Shown here piece after piece: positions 1 through 8,117 of a stretch of DNA of 52,755 bases. The notes under the pieces were generated by a model. It saw only the letters and a program-made list of their open reading frames with translations. It did no database searches and was not told the origin of the DNA. The stretch's first letter is position 1, and each line of letters opens with the position of its first letter. This stretch comes from Candidatus Accumulibacter propinquus (lineage in GTDB: Bacteria > Pseudomonadota > Gammaproteobacteria > Burkholderiales > Rhodocyclaceae). The DNA is taken from NCBI GenBank assembly GCA_016714935.1, contig JADKBU010000024.1, positions 1-52,755 of the forward strand. The letters run 5' to 3'. Made by a program: the position numbers and the translations under genes.

Positions 1-1135
1 ACATCGCCAAGACGCATGGGCTGATGACCGCCAGCTACCCCTGTTTTCCTCTACGATGAGAAGAAGGCTGCCGCGCGAGCACTGGGATCTGCGGCACGGT
101 TTTGCTACAAGCGCATTACGGCGCATCGCGCCCCCAGGTTCGCTGGCCCGGCGACGAGCCGCCCGAGGAGGTGACGCTCTACGACCAGCCGGCGGTCGAT
201 CGCGGCAAGCTGCGCGTCGCCGGCCCGTTCACCGTCGAGACGCTGCAGAGCTACGAGCCGCTGGCTCCCGAGGACGTCGCGGAGGCCAGCCTCGACCACG
301 AGCGCATGGAGGCTTTCCAGGAACGCGTTTTCGAGCACCTGAAGACTGCCGGCGTGAAGAACGGCGCGCGCGACGAGATGGCGGTCTTCGCCCGCGTCGA
401 CGCGCTGCCCCCGACAGCGCTGCTGCACGCGGGCTATTACGACACCGCCGAGGGCGAACAGAAGGCCTACATCCACCTCGGCCCGCAGTTCGCGCCGGTC
501 AGCCGGCAGGCAGTGAACGACGCGGTGAAAGCCTGCCGCGCGCGCGGCGACGCGCAGTGGCTGCTGATTCTCGGCTTCGCCTTCGAATCCGATGTCGAGA
601 ATTCAGTGCAGAGGCAGCGCGCCGGCAGCTTCCGCGTCGATAAGGTGCGCATGCACGACGACCTGCTCCGGGCCGGCCTGACCAAGAAGGACAGGAAGGC
701 CGCGACCTTCGTCACCATCGGCGAGCCGGACATCGCCCTCCTGCGCGACGGCGACACGCTGCGCGTCGAAATCCGCGGCCTCGACCTCTACGACCCGATC
801 CGCGACGAGGTCAAGGCCCGCTCGGTGGCCGACATCGCCTACTGGATGGTCGACGACGACTACGATGGCTCCAGCTTCGCCTGGTCAGCAGGTGTTCTTC
901 TGCGGCGGCAACCAGGACCGAATTCGACAAATGGAAGCGCGGTCTGTCCGACGTGGCGAAGACGCGCACGCGCAAGAAACTGGAGAACACGCTCAAAATT
1001 GAAATCGACGCCGAAGCCTTCGACCGCCTCTATGGCTTCGTTTCCCATCCCATTCCCTTCCGGGCCGGCCGGCGCGTGGCGGTGCGCGTGGTCAGCCAGT
1101 TCGGCGAGGAATCGACCAAGGTATTGAAGCCATGA
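1..1135 (+). pseudogene. C-terminal part of adenine-specific DNA methyltransferase, frameshifted and cut by the window edge
   Basis: The reading frame from about position 100 to 878 resembles the C-terminal half of large site-specific adenine DNA methyltransferases, with the family-typical stretch TLYDQPAVDRGKLRVAGPFT and later ADIAYWMVDDDYDGSSF. The frame then breaks. RQVFFCGGNQD-like coding appears in a second frame at about 880-910, and EFDKWKRGLSDVAK through to VSQFGEESTKVLKP in a third frame ending at TGA 1133-1135. A further frame change near 100-115 is likely, since RFCYKRI lies in yet another frame. The catalytic DPPY-type motif would lie upstream of the window. These enzymes methylate adenine for restriction-modification or as orphans. 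No restriction subunit is visible. It could be a real pseudogene or carry sequencing indels. The family call is fairly sure; activity is unknown. Confidence 0.6.
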
Positions 1136-1713
1136 GTACAGCATCGAACAAGTCCGGTGGCCGCCTGCGCCTGCGGATCAGCCTCGAAGACTGGGAGCCG
1201 CCGATCTGGCGGCGGGTCGAGGTCAACAAGGATCTCACCTTCTGGGAGTTTCACCGGGTGATCCAGGAAGCCATGGGCTGGGAGGATGATCACCTGCACG
1301 AGTTCCGGGCGGCCAACCGGGTGGTGGGCATGCCCGGCCTCGAAGACGAACTCTTCGGCAGGGAGCCGGCACTTCCCGAAGACACCACCACGCTCGGCGA
1401 GTTGCTGATCAGACAGCGCAAGTTTCGCTACTGGTACGACTTTGGTGACGACTGGTGGCACACCATCACCATCGAGACGCGTCTGCCGCCCGACCCCGCC
1501 GCGCCGCGTGCCGTGCTCGTCGCCGGTGAGGGTGCGTGTCCGCCGGAGAATTGCGGCGGTGTCTACGGCTATAGCAATCTGCTATCGGACCTGCAGGATC
1601 CGGCCGCCGAAGGGTACGAGGACGCCCGGGAATGGCTCGGCGAGGATTTCGACCCCAATCATTTCGATCTGGCGCAACACGCCGCCCGCGTGGTCGCGGT
1701 GGTGGACGGGTGA
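1132..1713 (+). CDS. Plasmid pRiA4b ORF-3-like family protein
   Basis: The 193-residue protein matches the pRiA4b ORF-3 family by its opening LRLRISLEDWEPPIWRRVEV, then WEFHRVIQEAMGWEDDHLHEF, and the later YWYDFGDDWWHTI and ACPPENCGGVYGY segments. The family is widespread on plasmids and in accessory regions and its biochemical role is not established. The ATG overlaps the stop codon of the methyltransferase remnant (ATGA at 1132-1135), so the two were probably translated together. No signal peptide or membrane segment is seen. I am confident of the family but can give no function. Confidence 0.85.
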   Translation: MSTASNKSGGRLRLRISLEDWEPPIWRRVEVNKDLTFWEFHRVIQEAMGWEDDHLHEFRAANRVVGMPGLEDELFGREPALPEDTTTLGELLIRQRKFRYWYDFGDDWWHTITIETRLPPDPAAPRAVLVAGEGACPPENCGGVYGYSNLLSDLQDPAAEGYEDAREWLGEDFDPNHFDLAQHAARVVAVVDG

Positions 1714-1723
1714 TCGCCACGGG

Positions 1724-1753
1724 TTGACGACAATTCGCGTATCAATTCATACT
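1724..1753 (+). promoter_or_regulatory. Possible sigma70 promoter for the 1801 gene
   Basis: TTGACG at 1724-1729 is followed after 18 bases by CATACT at 1748-1753 (4 of 6 matches to TATAAT). It lies just after the stop of the pRiA4b-like gene and about 50 bases before the next start. This is a consensus match only. Confidence 0.3.
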
Positions 1754-1800
1754 CTTGCCCGGCACCTTTGTGTTTCCTGTCCACCCCGAGGAGAGTTCCG

Positions 1801-2268
1801 ATGAGCCAGAACCTGATATCCCTGAACTTCAGCGCCGAAGACATCGCCGCGATAGACTCCGCCTTGAGCACGCTCGAAGAGAAGTTTGCGCATCTGATCG
1901 AGCTTTCAGTCGAGCAACGGCGCACCCTCGCCAAGATGGGTGAGAAAACCGAAGGGGTGTGCCGGCAAACGCTGTTGGTTCTGGCGCAGAACAGCCAGAT
2001 GATTCCGCCGGGCTTCGACCTGCGCGAAGCCGAGAACGACCTGGCCAACCTCGATCTGCTGCGCCGGCGATTCAGCCGCCTGCGGCAACTCGCCGCCAAG
2101 GCCGACGATACCGAGATGGCGCTCGGCAGCGACATCCTCTGTGCCGCGCTCGAAGGCTATGCGATCGCCAAGGCCTTCGGCAAGGGCGCCGGGCTCGATG
2201 CGTTGAAGGAAACCATGGCTGCCCGCTTCACCGGCAGGCATGCGACGGCGAAGCGCCCGCCGGCCTGA
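1801..2268 (+). CDS. Unknown small helical protein
   Basis: This encodes 155 residues starting MSQNLISLNFSAEDIAAID. The start at 1801 is chosen because GAGGAGAG lies 7-13 bases upstream; an in-frame ATG at 1768 lacks such a site. The sequence is rich in Leu, Ala and Glu, predicts as mostly alpha-helical, and has no membrane segment or signal peptide. I do not recognise a named domain. A 21-bp repeat array follows shortly after its stop. Codon use looks like that of the neighbours. It may belong to the accessory block with the methyltransferase and ankyrin genes, but nothing shows a shared function. Confidence 0.7.
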   Translation: MSQNLISLNFSAEDIAAIDSALSTLEEKFAHLIELSVEQRRTLAKMGEKTEGVCRQTLLVLAQNSQMIPPGFDLREAENDLANLDLLRRRFSRLRQLAAKADDTEMALGSDILCAALEGYAIAKAFGKGAGLDALKETMAARFTGRHATAKRPPA

Positions 2269-2803
2269 CGCCGTCGCCAGCCGCCGCGCCTTGCCGTCGA
2301 GTCCTGGAGGCTCGACGTCGTCGTTCCGAAAGACGATGTCGTCCCTCCGGGAAACGATGTCGTCCTTCCGGGAGACGATGTCGTCCTTCCGGGAGACGAT
2401 GTCGTCCTTCCGGGAGACGATGTCGTCCTTCCGGAACGCCCCAAACACCGTCCCTCCAAGCAACGACGCCATCTCTCCAGGAAACAATGTCGTCTTTCCG
2501 GGAGACGAAGCCATCCCTCCGGGAGACGATGTTGTTACACGTCGACACACGCGCTTACAGAGTAGCTGACATCGTTCGGTGACCGGGCGCGTTATTGTCT
2601 CATTGCGCTGCAACATTGCCGCTGCGGAAAAGCAGCCCTGTACCCTCTGGCGAAAGCCTCAGGGTTAGCTGTTGTCCGAGGTGCGGAAGCGAGGGGTCGG
2701 GTGGATCCAGTGCGCTTCAGCGGGCTGGCCATGGCGTCTGCGAAAGATGCTTCATAGATGGCCCTTCCCTGCCCCGAGAATTCTTGATAACGAGGGAGTT
2801 GCG
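2269..2803. other. Non-coding stretch holding the 21-bp repeat array
   Basis: There is no convincing gene between the 1801 gene and the ankyrin gene. Positions 2314-2538 hold tandem repeats, described separately. From 2539 to 2791 I see no conserved coding, no clear promoter and no stable terminator. Open frames through the repeats exist on both strands only because a 21-bp unit has no stop codon in several frames. Confidence 0.5.
2314..2538. repeat. 21-bp tandem repeat array, about 10 units
   Basis: Unit: GACGATGTCGTCCTTCCGG plus GA (21 bp). The units at 2374, 2395 and 2416 are essentially identical, those at 2332 and 2353 differ by one or two bases, and the outer copies (2314-2331, 2436-2538) are diverged in sequence or length. 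Each unit could encode seven residues (ETMSSFR on plus, RKDDIVS on minus), but no start or conserved flanking domain supports a protein. There are no unique spacers, so this is not CRISPR. It looks like a minisatellite grown by slippage. Copy number in the assembly may be unreliable. Confidence 0.85.
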
Positions 2804-3448
2804 ATGAACCATCATCAACGACAGACCGCTGACGTCGAAAGCCGGATCAAGAGCTTCATGGCGCATGCGTGTGCCGGAGACATCGAGGCCCTGCGTAATC
2901 TGGTGGCCGATGGATTCGACTTGAATGGCAGGAATCAATTCGGCGATACGATCCTCGAATACACCATCAGCACGCTCGATCTCTACCCGCAAGCGCCGAA
3001 GTACGCGGTCGTCCAGGAAATGCTGCGGCTTGGCGCTGATCCGAATGGTCCCAGCCAGGACGGCTCCAGCCCCTTGTTCGCCGCCGCCCTGAACATGGAC
3101 ACCGAAATGTTGCGCCTGCTGCTCGACGCCGGCGCCGATCCGAACGTCGTGCACCTCCGCAACGACGGCGACGGCGAATCGCTCTACGACTGGGCGCACG
3201 CCGTTTACCATGACGAAGTCTGGCAGGGTCACCCGTTCGGCGAGGTGAAACCGGCGGAAGGAGAAGACGAGGACGCCTGGCTTCGCCACCTGTCTGAACT
3301 GGCCCACCACTACGACAAGGCACGCCCGGAGCACCTGCAGTTGCTGCGCGAACGCGGCGCGCTGTCGATGTTCGAGTTGCACGCGGAAGCCCGCAACAGA
3401 TCACATCGGCGGGCCGCTCATCAATCGCAGGCGCGCAAGAGTCTGTGA
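2804..3448 (+). CDS. Ankyrin-repeat protein
   Basis: This encodes 214 residues beginning MNHHQRQTADVESRIKSF. The start is supported by GAGGGAG at 2792-2798; longer in-frame starts lack one. Three to four ankyrin-like units are visible: HACAGDIEALRNLVADGFDL, then EMLRLGADPNGPSQDGSSPL, then DTEMLRLLLDAGADPNVVHL, with a weaker C-terminal unit ending LQLLRERGALSMFEL. Such repeats bind partner proteins. There is no signal peptide, so a cytoplasmic location is expected. It is convergent with the alcohol dehydrogenase gene 50 bases away. The fold is clear; the partner is unknown. Confidence 0.8.
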   Translation: MNHHQRQTADVESRIKSFMAHACAGDIEALRNLVADGFDLNGRNQFGDTILEYTISTLDLYPQAPKYAVVQEMLRLGADPNGPSQDGSSPLFAAALNMDTEMLRLLLDAGADPNVVHLRNDGDGESLYDWAHAVYHDEVWQGHPFGEVKPAEGEDEDAWLRHLSELAHHYDKARPEHLQLLRERGALSMFELHAEARNRSHRRAAHQSQARKSL

Positions 3449-3497
3449 GCGGCGCTGGCCTGATCTGGCGCGCCGGCGGCGCTACCCGGCGAGAAGC

Positions 3498-4652
3498 CTA
3501 GACGGCCAGCTCATAGACCTGCCGCGATTGCGCGAGGTCGACGTTCTGGTGTTCGCCGAGCGCGACCATGCCATGCCGTTCGAGTTGGGCCAGCAGCGCC
3601 GGGATCGCCTCGACGCCGATGCCGTAGGCCGACAGACGGGTCGGCACCTGCAGGGATTCGAAGAAGCTGCGGGTATGCGCGATCGCCTGGTCGATGCGCA
3701 TGTCGTCGTCGCCAGCGCGCAGGCCCCAGACCCGCTCGGCGTACTGCAGCAGCTTCTGCCGCTTTTCGGCACGCCGGACCTGCAGCATCGCCGGCAGCAC
3801 CACGGCCAGCGTCTGGGCGTGGTCGAGGCCATGCAGCGCCGTCAGTTCGTGACCGAGCATGTGCGTCGCCCAGTCCTGCGGCACGCCGGCGCCGATCAGG
3901 CCGTTGAGCGCCAGCGTCGCGGTCCACATCAGGTTGGCGCGCACGTCGTAGTCCGCGGGCTCGTGCAGCGCGCGCGGACCTTCCTCGATCAGCGTCAGCA
4001 GCAGCCCTTCGGCAAAGCGGTCCTGCACCCTGGCGTCGACCGGATAGGTGAGGTATTGCTCGGCGATGTGCACGAAGGCGTCGACGACGCCGTTGGCAAC
4101 CTGCCGCGGTGGCAGCGTGAAGGTCTTGCTCGGGTCGAGAACCGAGAAGCGCGGGAAGAGCAGCGGGTTGAGGAAGGCCAGCTTGTCATTGCCCGCGCGC
4201 CGCGTCACCACCGCGCCGCTGTTCATCTCCGATCCGGTCGCCGGCAGCGTCAAGACACTGCCGAAGGCGATCGCGCTCTTCACCCGGGCGCGCCTGGCGA
4301 GGATGTCCCAGGGGTCGCCGACGAAGGGTATGGCGGCGGCGATGAATTTCGTGCCGTCGATCACCGAGCCGCCGCCGACGGCGAGCAGGAAGTCGATCTT
4401 CTCGCGACGCGCGAGGTCCACGGCCTGCATCAGCGTCTCGTAGGTCGGGTTCGGTTCGATGCCGGCAAACTCGAACAGCGTGAAGCCCTGGAGCGCCGCG
4501 GTCACTTCGTCGAGCGTGCCGGTGCTGACCACGCTGCCGCCCCCGTAGGTGATCAGGACGCGCGCGCCGGCGGGAATCTCGCGGGCAATATCGGCGATAC
4601 GCCCCTTGCCGAAGAGGATGCGCGTCGGATTGTGGAAAGTGAAGTTTTGCAT
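3498..4652 (-). CDS. yqhD: Iron-containing NADPH-dependent alcohol dehydrogenase, YqhD-like
   Basis: This 384-residue protein is nearly co-linear with E. coli YqhD (387), an aldehyde-reducing, metal-dependent alcohol dehydrogenase. The nucleotide-binding GGGS is at 94-97. The four expected metal ligands are present: D191 and H195 in VVDAFVHIAEQY, H264 in DWATHMLGHEL, and H278 in GLDHAQTL. The start is fixed by GGAG 6-10 bases upstream of ATG 4652 and by the family start MQNFTFHNPT. It lies 64 bases downstream of livF on the same strand, so it may be the last gene of the liv/ligase operon, perhaps detoxifying or recycling aldehydes from the imported acids. That metabolic link is inference. Confidence 0.93.
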   Translation of the reverse strand: MQNFTFHNPTRILFGKGRIADIAREIPAGARVLITYGGGSVVSTGTLDEVTAALQGFTLFEFAGIEPNPTYETLMQAVDLARREKIDFLLAVGGGSVIDGTKFIAAAIPFVGDPWDILARRARVKSAIAFGSVLTLPATGSEMNSGAVVTRRAGNDKLAFLNPLLFPRFSVLDPSKTFTLPPRQVANGVVDAFVHIAEQYLTYPVDARVQDRFAEGLLLTLIEEGPRALHEPADYDVRANLMWTATLALNGLIGAGVPQDWATHMLGHELTALHGLDHAQTLAVVLPAMLQVRRAEKRQKLLQYAERVWGLRAGDDDMRIDQAIAHTRSFFESLQVPTRLSAYGIGVEAIPALLAQLERHGMVALGEHQNVDLAQSRQVYELAV

Positions 4653-4716
4653 GGCAGGCTCCTTGAAGCGGTTGCGGTGATGCCGGACTAGAAAATGACA
4701 CGCGCGGCTGCTTGCC

Positions 4717-5526
4717 TCACGAAAGCCAGCGCTTGCGGCGGCGATAATGCTTGACGTCCCGGAAACTCTTGCGCCCCACCGAGGACAGCCCGAGGTAGAA
4801 CTCCTTGACGTCTTCGTTGGCCGCCAGATCCCTGGCCGCACCCTCCATCACCACGCGGCCGTTTTCCAGGATGTAGCCAAAGTCCGCGTAGCGCAAGGCC
4901 ATGTTGGTATTCTGCTCGGCGAGCAGGAAAGTCACGCCTTCTTTCTGGTTCAGATCCTTGACGATGGCAAACACTTCATCGACGATCTGCGGTGCGAGGC
5001 CCATCGACGGCTCGTCGAGCAGCACCATGCGCGGACTGGCCATCAGCGCGCGTCCGATGGCGCACATCTGTTGCTCTCCGCCCGAGGTATAGGCCGCCTG
5101 ACTGCTGCGGCGCGTCTTGAGGCGCGGAAAATACGCATAGACCTTGTCGAGCGTTTCGGCAATCGCCGCCTTGCCATCGCTGCGCGTGTAGGCGCCGGTC
5201 AGCAGGTTCTCCTCGATGCTCAGGTGGGCGAAGCAGTGCCGTCCTTCCATGACCTGGATCACACCGCGTTTGACCAGTTGCGCCGGCGTCAGCGCCTCGA
5301 TGCGCTCGTCGCGCAGTTCGATCGTGCCCTTGGTCACTTCGCCGCGCTCGCCGCGCAGCAGATTGCTGACCGCGCGCAGGGTAGTCGTCTTGCCGGCGCC
5401 GTTGCCGCCGAGCAAAGCCACGACCCCCCCCTCGGGAACGCTGAACGAAACCCCCTTGAGGACGAGGATCACGTGGTTGTAGATCACCTCGATGCTGTTT
5501 ACCCGGAGCAGGATGTTGGGGCTCAT
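4717..5526 (-). CDS. livF: Branched-chain amino acid-type ABC transporter ATPase LivF
   Basis: This encodes 269 residues. The Walker A GGNGAGKT is at 40-47, the signature TSGGEQQ at 147-153 and Walker B MVLLDEP at 167-173, in the order and spacing of the LivF subunit of HAAT-family importers. A basic C-terminal tail (KHYRRRKRWLS) extends past the usual end. It follows livK after 78 bases that contain a strong hairpin. Together with LivG, LivH, LivM and LivK it should import an amino acid or an amide- or acid-type substrate across the inner membrane. The acyl-CoA ligase at the head of the cluster suggests a carboxylic acid rather than leucine; that is inference. Confidence 0.93.
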   Translation of the reverse strand: MSPNILLRVNSIEVIYNHVILVLKGVSFSVPEGGVVALLGGNGAGKTTTLRAVSNLLRGERGEVTKGTIELRDERIEALTPAQLVKRGVIQVMEGRHCFAHLSIEENLLTGAYTRSDGKAAIAETLDKVYAYFPRLKTRRSSQAAYTSGGEQQMCAIGRALMASPRMVLLDEPSMGLAPQIVDEVFAIVKDLNQKEGVTFLLAEQNTNMALRYADFGYILENGRVVMEGAARDLAANEDVKEFYLGLSSVGRKSFRDVKHYRRRKRWLS

Positions 5527-5548
5527 GGCGTCTCTTCGCTGGCTGGAA

Positions 5549-5570
5549 GCCCTCCCGCACGCGGGAGGGC
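5549..5570. promoter_or_regulatory. GC-rich hairpin between livK and livF
   Basis: A perfect 10-bp inverted repeat, GCCCTCCCGC at 5549-5558 and GCGGGAGGGC at 5561-5570, separated by AC, falls in the 78-base gap downstream of the binding-protein gene. It has no following T-run. Such hairpins often stabilise the 3' end of binding-protein mRNA and lower expression of the next gene; that role here is inference. Confidence 0.6.
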
Positions 5571-5604
5571 GGTAGAGAAACTCTCCTTCGGGTCTACCCG
5601 AAAG

Positions 5605-6942
5605 CTACTTCTTGCACTCTTCGGGCGTACGCGGCTTGAGCTTCTTCTCCTCGGCATACTTGCTCGATGCCAGCATCACCATTGGGCGAATCACTTTCTC
5701 ATCGGCCTGATACCAGTCCGAGCTGAACTCCCACTTGCTGCCATTCCAGGTGTGTACACGCACCCAGGACGACCCCATGTGGTCCAGGCAGGACGTCTGC
5801 ACCGGCCGCATCACCCCGGCAAAGCCCATGCTGTCGAGCGTCTTCTGGTCGAGATTGAGATTCTCCAGTCCCCAGCGCACCTGCTCGCCGGTCATGACCT
5901 TGCCCTTGCCATAGCGTTCCTGCGCCTTGCGCACACCTTCCACGCCGAGCATCGCCGACAGCAAACCACGCATGTAGAGCACCTGCCCGACCTCGCCCTT
6001 CGGGCCCGTACCCTGGCCCTTGGCGTAGACCAGTTCGAGCATGTCCTTGACGACCCTGGAGTTGGGCTCGGCACCATGCTGCAGCGTCAGCGCGCTGTAG
6101 CCCTTGGCGCCTTCGGCCACATCCTTGACGTCGGGTTCGGCACCCGCCCACCAGACACCCAGCATCCGGTCACGCGGGTAACCCGTGGACTGGGCTTCGC
6201 GCAGCGCGGTCGAGTTCATCACCCCCCACCCCCAGAGCAGGACGTAGTCCGGTTTCTGCTGCCGGATCTGCAGCCAGGTGGCTTTCTGCTCGACGCCGGG
6301 ATGAGCCACTGGTAGCAACTGCACCTCGAAACCATAGGTCTTGCCCAACTCCTGCAGCACCGGAATGGGTTCCTTGCCGTACGGGCTGTCGTGGTAGACC
6401 AGAGCAATCTTCTTGCCCTTCAGCTTGGCGACGCCGCCTTCCTTCTTGGCGATGTGCTGGATGGCGACCTCGGCGCCTACCCAGTAAGTCCCGAGCAGCG
6501 GAAAGTTCCAGGTGAAGACGGCACCGTTCTGTGATTCGCTGCGACCGTAACCCGCGGTAATCAGCGGGATCTTGTCGACCGGGGCTTTTTCGGTGAGCGC
6601 GAAGGTCACGCCGGTCGACAAGGGCTGGAACACGGTTGCCCCGCCATTCTTGCCTTTCAGACGCTCGTAGCATTCGACGCCGCGGTCGGTCGCGTAGGCC
6701 GTCTCACACTCCTCGAAGGAAATCTTGACGCCGTTGATACCGCCCCTGGCATTGACCAGCTTCAGGTAGTCCACGTAACCATTGGCCCATTGCGCGCCAT
6801 TGGTCGCGTAAGCGCCGGTACGGTAGACCAGGACCGGGAAGAATTGCTCCTTGGCCTGAGCCAGCGCGGCCGGCGCGGTGAACAGCGACGACAGGACGAC
6901 GGCGGCCGCCGACGCGGTCAGTGCGAGCTTGCGTAGCTTCAT
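5605..6942 (-). CDS. livK: Periplasmic substrate-binding protein of the liv-type transporter
   Basis: This encodes 445 residues. The start at 6942 has AGAGGAGA upstream and gives a clean signal peptide (MKLRKLALTASAAAVVLSSL up to about AQA at 28-30). The mature part is a type I periplasmic binding protein: VYRTGAYATNGAQWANGYVD, then IALVYHDSPYGKEPIPVLQE and PDYVLLWGWGVMNSTALREA. It is longer than classical LivK (about 370) and resembles the larger binding proteins found beside acyl-CoA ligases in betaproteobacteria. A longer open frame upstream of 6942 belongs to antisense of livM. Substrate is unknown; aromatic or short-chain acids are plausible from context. Confidence 0.9.
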   Translation of the reverse strand: MKLRKLALTASAAAVVLSSLFTAPAALAQAKEQFFPVLVYRTGAYATNGAQWANGYVDYLKLVNARGGINGVKISFEECETAYATDRGVECYERLKGKNGGATVFQPLSTGVTFALTEKAPVDKIPLITAGYGRSESQNGAVFTWNFPLLGTYWVGAEVAIQHIAKKEGGVAKLKGKKIALVYHDSPYGKEPIPVLQELGKTYGFEVQLLPVAHPGVEQKATWLQIRQQKPDYVLLWGWGVMNSTALREAQSTGYPRDRMLGVWWAGAEPDVKDVAEGAKGYSALTLQHGAEPNSRVVKDMLELVYAKGQGTGPKGEVGQVLYMRGLLSAMLGVEGVRKAQERYGKGKVMTGEQVRWGLENLNLDQKTLDSMGFAGVMRPVQTSCLDHMGSSWVRVHTWNGSKWEFSSDWYQADEKVIRPMVMLASSKYAEEKKLKPRTPEECKK

Positions 6943-7025
6943 CAGTGTCTCCTCTTGTTGTAATCGAAGTGCGGTTGCTGCCCGAAAGCCACGAATGGCC
7001 GCGAAACCCAACTCCGGAGCGCCGC

Positions 7026-8102
7026 TCAATGCGGAAAGGGCCAGAGCCGCAGTTTTTCCTTGCCGGTCGACCACAGGCGCGCAAGGCCATGTGGCTCCTT
7101 GATCAGAAAGAAGATGATCAGTCCGCCAAAAATAATCAGTTCGGCGTGTGAAACGCCGGCCGTGGAGATGCTGATCCCGAACACGCTTCCGAGGGCCGGC
7201 AGGAACTGATTCAGGGCGATCGGCAGGATGACGATGAAGGCCGCACCGAAGAAGCTGCCCATGATCGATCCCAGGCCGCCGATGATGACCATGAACAGCA
7301 ACTGGAACGAGCGATCGACCGAGAACGCGGCCGGTTCCCACGACGAAAGGTGGATGAAACCCCAGAGCGCGCCGGCGGTGCCGACGAAGAAGGAACTGAC
7401 GGCAAAAGCCGAGAGCTTGGCAAACAGCGGCCGGATGCCGATCACCTCGGCGGCGACGTCCATGTCGCGAATGGCCATCCATTGCCGGCCAACGGCGCAG
7501 CGCGTCATGTTCTTCGCCAGCAAAGCAAATACCGTCACGAAACTCAGGCAGAACAGATATTTGTCGACCGGGGTGACGATCTGCCAGTGCATGATCTGGA
7601 GGTTCGAGACCGACACCGATCCTGAGGACGCGTTGTTGGTGAACCAGGGCACACGCAGGAAAACCCAGTCGGTAAAAAACTGCGCGGCCAGCGTCGCGAC
7701 GGCAAGATAAAGCCCGCGCACCCGCAAACTGGGGATGCCGAAAAAAATTCCGACCAGCGCCGCGGTGAAACCGCCGAGCAGGAACGAACCCAGCAATGGC
7801 ATGCCTTCGATGCGGATGTGAAAGTTATAGGCGGCGTAGGCGCCAACGGCCATGAAGGCCCCCGCACCGAGCGTGATCTGGCCGCAGAAACCGACCAGGA
7901 TATTGACGCCCAGGGCCGCCAGGGAAAGGATCAGAAAGGGAATCAGGATGGCGCGGAAGAGGTACTCGTCAACCAGCAGCGGTACTCCGATGAACGCCAA
8001 CAGCAGAAGCCCGAGAATCGCCCAGCGATCCTGAGCGATCGGAAAGATTTGCTGGTCGGCAGCGTAGGAAGTCTTGAACTGACCGTTTTCTCTATATAGC
8101 AT
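7026..8102 (-). CDS. livM: Branched-chain-type ABC transporter permease LivM
   Basis: This encodes 358 residues, polytopic, with about 9-10 hydrophobic segments. Family hallmarks are LAALGVNILVGFCGQITLGA near 80-100, FGIPSLRVRGLYLAVATLA, and the cytoplasmic EAA-like loop GRQWMAIRDMDVAAEVIGIR. It pairs with LivH to form the membrane channel of the importer. The start MLYRENGQFKTSY precedes the first membrane helix by about 28 residues, normal for LivM. It follows livH after 15 bases, consistent with one transcript. Confidence 0.92.
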   Translation of the reverse strand: MLYRENGQFKTSYAADQQIFPIAQDRWAILGLLLLAFIGVPLLVDEYLFRAILIPFLILSLAALGVNILVGFCGQITLGAGAFMAVGAYAAYNFHIRIEGMPLLGSFLLGGFTAALVGIFFGIPSLRVRGLYLAVATLAAQFFTDWVFLRVPWFTNNASSGSVSVSNLQIMHWQIVTPVDKYLFCLSFVTVFALLAKNMTRCAVGRQWMAIRDMDVAAEVIGIRPLFAKLSAFAVSSFFVGTAGALWGFIHLSSWEPAAFSVDRSFQLLFMVIIGGLGSIMGSFFGAAFIVILPIALNQFLPALGSVFGISISTAGVSHAELIIFGGLIIFFLIKEPHGLARLWSTGKEKLRLWPFPH

Positions 8103-8117
8103 TGGCCTGCTCCCCGA

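Noticed and set aside
2314..2538. CRISPR array
   Set aside because: The units are contiguous 21-mers without unique spacers, and no cas genes are present.
2228..2616. Proteins encoded by the 21-bp repeats (ETMSSFR or RKDDIVS units)
   Set aside because: Open frames exist in several frames on both strands only because the unit lacks stops; no start context or flanking domain favours any of them.
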